Assembly (NCBI GenBank): GCA_964481475.1
Contig: CAYZTG010000014.1
Location: 1-26,028, forward strand
Source: DUQU01 sp964481475
Lineage (GTDB): Bacteria > Bacillota_I > Bacilli_A > Acholeplasmatales > UBA5453
DNA length: 26,028 nt
Direction of reading: 5' to 3'
The notes beneath the pieces are model-generated. The model saw nothing but the letters and a program-made list of their open reading frames with translations. It ran no database searches and had not been told where the DNA came from. Each line of letters opens with the position of its first letter. Position 1 is the first letter of the stretch. This document shows, piece by piece, positions 24,560 to 26,028 of the stretch. The translations under genes and the position numbers were made by a program.

Positions 24560-25252
24560 ATGAAAAGAGGAAAAAAGTATCAAGAAGCTGTTAAGTTAGT
24601 GGATAAAACAATGCGTTATCCAGCAACAGAAGCTTTCAACTTAGTACAACAAACATCAACAGTTAAATTTGATGCAACAGTAGAAATAGCTTTTCGCCTT
24701 AATATAGATCCAAGAAAAGCAGAACAAAACTTGAGAGGTGCGGTAGTTTTACCACACGGAACTGGTAAAGTAAATAGAGTAGTAGTTATTGCTAAAGGTG
24801 ATAAAGCGAAAGAAGCAGAAGAAGCAGGAGCAGATTATGTAGGTGATCAAGAGTTACTAGACAAAATTGCTGCTGGATGGTTTGATTTTGATGTAATGGT
24901 AGCAACCCCTGATATGATGGGCCAATTAGGAAAACTAGGAAGAATTTTAGGTCCTAAAGGTTTAATGCCTAACCCAAAAACAGGAACAGTAACAACTGAT
25001 ATTACAAATGCAGTTAACGAAATTAAAGCAGGTAAGATTGAATATAGAGCTGATAAAGTAGGAAATATTCATGCTGCTATTGGAAAAGTGTCTTTTGGCA
25101 CAGAAAAACTAGTAGAAAATGCAAAAACACTTTATCAAGTGTTAGTCTCATTAAGACCTTCTACAGTTAAAGGAACATACGTTAAAAATGTTACTGTATC
25201 ATCATCAATGGGCCCCGGAGTCCGTGTTGATGATGAAACTTTAAAGTCTTAA
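24560..25252 (+). CDS. rplA: 50S ribosomal protein L1
   Basis: L1-stalk protein that assists deacylated tRNA exit; in many bacteria also the translational repressor of its own operon. The 230 residues show KVNRVVVIAKGDKAKEAEEAGAD in parts (VVVIAKGDKAKEAEEAGAD) and the RNA-binding loop LGRILGPKGLMPNPKTGTV. The C-terminus is at the normal place. AGGAGG precedes ATG 24560. Candidate L1-binding elements stand before it and before rplK, which suits autoregulation. Confidence 0.98.
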   Translation: MKRGKKYQEAVKLVDKTMRYPATEAFNLVQQTSTVKFDATVEIAFRLNIDPRKAEQNLRGAVVLPHGTGKVNRVVVIAKGDKAKEAEEAGADYVGDQELLDKIAAGWFDFDVMVATPDMMGQLGKLGRILGPKGLMPNPKTGTVTTDITNAVNEIKAGKIEYRADKVGNIHAAIGKVSFGTEKLVENAKTLYQVLVSLRPSTVKGTYVKNVTVSSSMGPGVRVDDETLKS

Positions 25253-25272
25253 TCAAAAGAAAAAGTAAATAA

Positions 25273-25375
25273 CTCCCAAGACAGTAGGCGGTTTTAAACC
25301 TTAATACCCTACCGAGGAATTTAAAAAATAATTTTAAACCCTCTTTGTCTTGCTTAGGGGGTTTTAATTTGGAGG
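25273..25375 (+). promoter_or_regulatory. L10-type leader RNA of rplJ-rplL
   Basis: The segment has the family marks AGACAGTAGG (25279-25288), a small GGTT/AACC hairpin, and CCTACCGAGG (25308-25317), with GTAGG pairing CCTAC. Downstream, AAACCCTCT (25336-25344) pairs with AGGGGGTTT (25356-25364, one wobble) as an attenuator-like hairpin. CAAGACA (25277-25283) is the exact complement of TGTCTTG (25346-25352) in that hairpin's loop, allowing an outer stem or pseudoknot. L10 (L12)4 is the expected ligand, from the known family. Confidence 0.8.
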
Positions 25376-25380
25376 ATAGT

Positions 25381-25878
25381 ATGGAAAGAAAATCAGTATT
25401 CAAAAAGATTTCTTTAGTTGAAGCCTTAAAAGACAAAATTGAAAGCGCAAAAACGATCATTGCTTTTGATGATGGAGGATTAACGGTTAAAGAATCAACA
25501 GATTTAAGAGTCAAATTGCACCAAGAAGGTTGCGAGATGGCTATCTATAAAAATAATATTGCTAAAAGAGCGTTAAGTTTAGCTGGATATGAAAACGTAG
25601 GCAATGAATTTTATGGAAAAAAAGTAATGGTTTTCAGTTATGATGACGTTGTAGCACCAGCAAGAATAATTTATGATTTTGCGAAAACAAATAAAAAAAT
25701 TAAATTAAAGGTTGGAGTTATTGAAGGAAAAGAAGCGATGTATGAAGAAGTAATCTCACTTGCAACAATCCCATCATATGAAACATTATTAACACAGTTA
25801 GCGGCAGGATTATTAATGCCAATTAGAGAATTAGCGATTGGTCTAAATATGATCGCAACAGAAGAAGAAGGAGCATAA
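25381..25878 (+). CDS. rplJ: 50S ribosomal protein L10
   Basis: Base of the L7/L12 stalk. The 165 residues match Bacillus L10 (166), with the SAKTIIAFDDGGLTVKES region, LRVKLHQEGCEMAIYKNNIAKRA in parts, and a C-terminal helix that carries L7/L12 dimers. ATG 25381 has GGAGG (25371-25375) five bases ahead; a longer in-frame reading from a TTG at 25345 runs into the leader hairpin and is rejected. The leader upstream probably regulates rplJ and rplL together. Confidence 0.96.
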   Translation: MERKSVFKKISLVEALKDKIESAKTIIAFDDGGLTVKESTDLRVKLHQEGCEMAIYKNNIAKRALSLAGYENVGNEFYGKKVMVFSYDDVVAPARIIYDFAKTNKKIKLKVGVIEGKEAMYEEVISLATIPSYETLLTQLAAGLLMPIRELAIGLNMIATEEEGA

Positions 25879-25883
25879 TAGAA

Positions 25884-26028
25884 ATGGCAAAATTAACAAA
25901 AGAACAATTTATTGAAGCATTAAAAGAAATGACAATCTTAGAAATTAAAGATTTAGTAGATGGATTAAAAGAAGAGTTTGGAATTGATCCAACAGCAGTT
26001 GCAGCAGCACCAGCAGCTGGTGGCGCAG
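25884..26028 (+). CDS. rplL: 50S ribosomal protein L7/L12, 3'-partial
   Basis: N-terminal 48 residues of the stalk protein that recruits translation factors. The L10-binding dimerisation domain (LTKEQFIEALKEMTILEIKDL) is recognisable in parts, followed by the start of the Ala-rich hinge (AVAAAPAAGG). The window ends inside the hinge. AAGGAG in the last codons of rplJ, ten bases ahead of ATG 25884, serves as its ribosome binding site. Confidence 0.96.
   Translation, partial: MAKLTKEQFIEALKEMTILEIKDLVDGLKEEFGIDPTAVAAAPAAGGA

Noticed and set aside
25345..25380. TTG start extending rplJ upstream
   Set aside because: It lies in the L10 leader attenuator hairpin, and ATG 25381 has a proper GGAGG site.
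25191..25514. 107-residue open frame on the - strand over the rplJ leader
   Set aside because: It crosses the L10 leader and the start of rplJ; there is no promoter or recognisable protein feature.

Overview
The window looks like one end of a metagenomic contig from a very AT-rich, low-GC Gram-positive bacterium. All genes lie on the + strand. TGA ends several genes (ricT, gltX, secE and the first nucleoside permease) and tryptophan is TGG, so the standard bacterial code applies and not the Mycoplasma code. The Bacillota-type gene order, the lipoproteins, the lack of cell-wall genes and the InlB-type repeats suggest an Acholeplasma, Izemoplasma or RF39-like lineage (Bacilli or former Tenericutes). 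The taxonomy is inferred, not shown. No mobile element, CRISPR array, tRNA, rRNA or gene-free stretch over 300 bases was seen.

Layout. (1) 1-5796: a replication, RNA-processing and translation block: tmk (5' end damaged or cut), holB, ricT, yabB, a TerB-like gene, rsmI, metG. The genes are packed with overlaps or gaps of a few bases, and yabA is missing. (2) 5836-10639: a nucleoside ABC importer. A promoter drives the BMP-family lipoprotein, an intrinsic terminator follows it, and then come the double ATPase and two overlapping permeases. (3) 10700-11661: rplM-rpsI with a strong promoter, a leader hairpin and a terminator. (4) 11680-15349: gltX, translationally coupled to a large repeat-rich surface lipoprotein, then a terminator. 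(5) 15394-17266: a separate gene for a DUF2779 protein that seems to join a Cas4/AddB-like Fe-S nuclease to a DEDDy exonuclease. (6) 17271-22327: cysS, a P-type cation ATPase, rlmB and a short SigH-like sigma factor. This is the classic cysS-(mrnC)-rlmB-(yacP)-sigH run, with the ATPase standing where mrnC normally is and yacP absent. (7) 22331-23547: tandem promoters, rpmG, a three-helix secE, nusG, terminator. (8) 23558-23947: an unrecognised gene with no clear promoter. (9) 23971-26028: rplK-rplA-rplJ-rplL (cut by the window end), with one candidate L1-binding RNA element before rplK, a matching one before rplA, and an L10-type leader before rplJ.

Most of the window is core housekeeping. 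I did not find a wholly new multi-gene system. The best leads are the twin L1-like mRNA sites, the DUF2779 double nuclease, the rpmG hairpin that contains its ribosome binding site, the repeat lipoprotein coupled to gltX, and the three-helix SecE.
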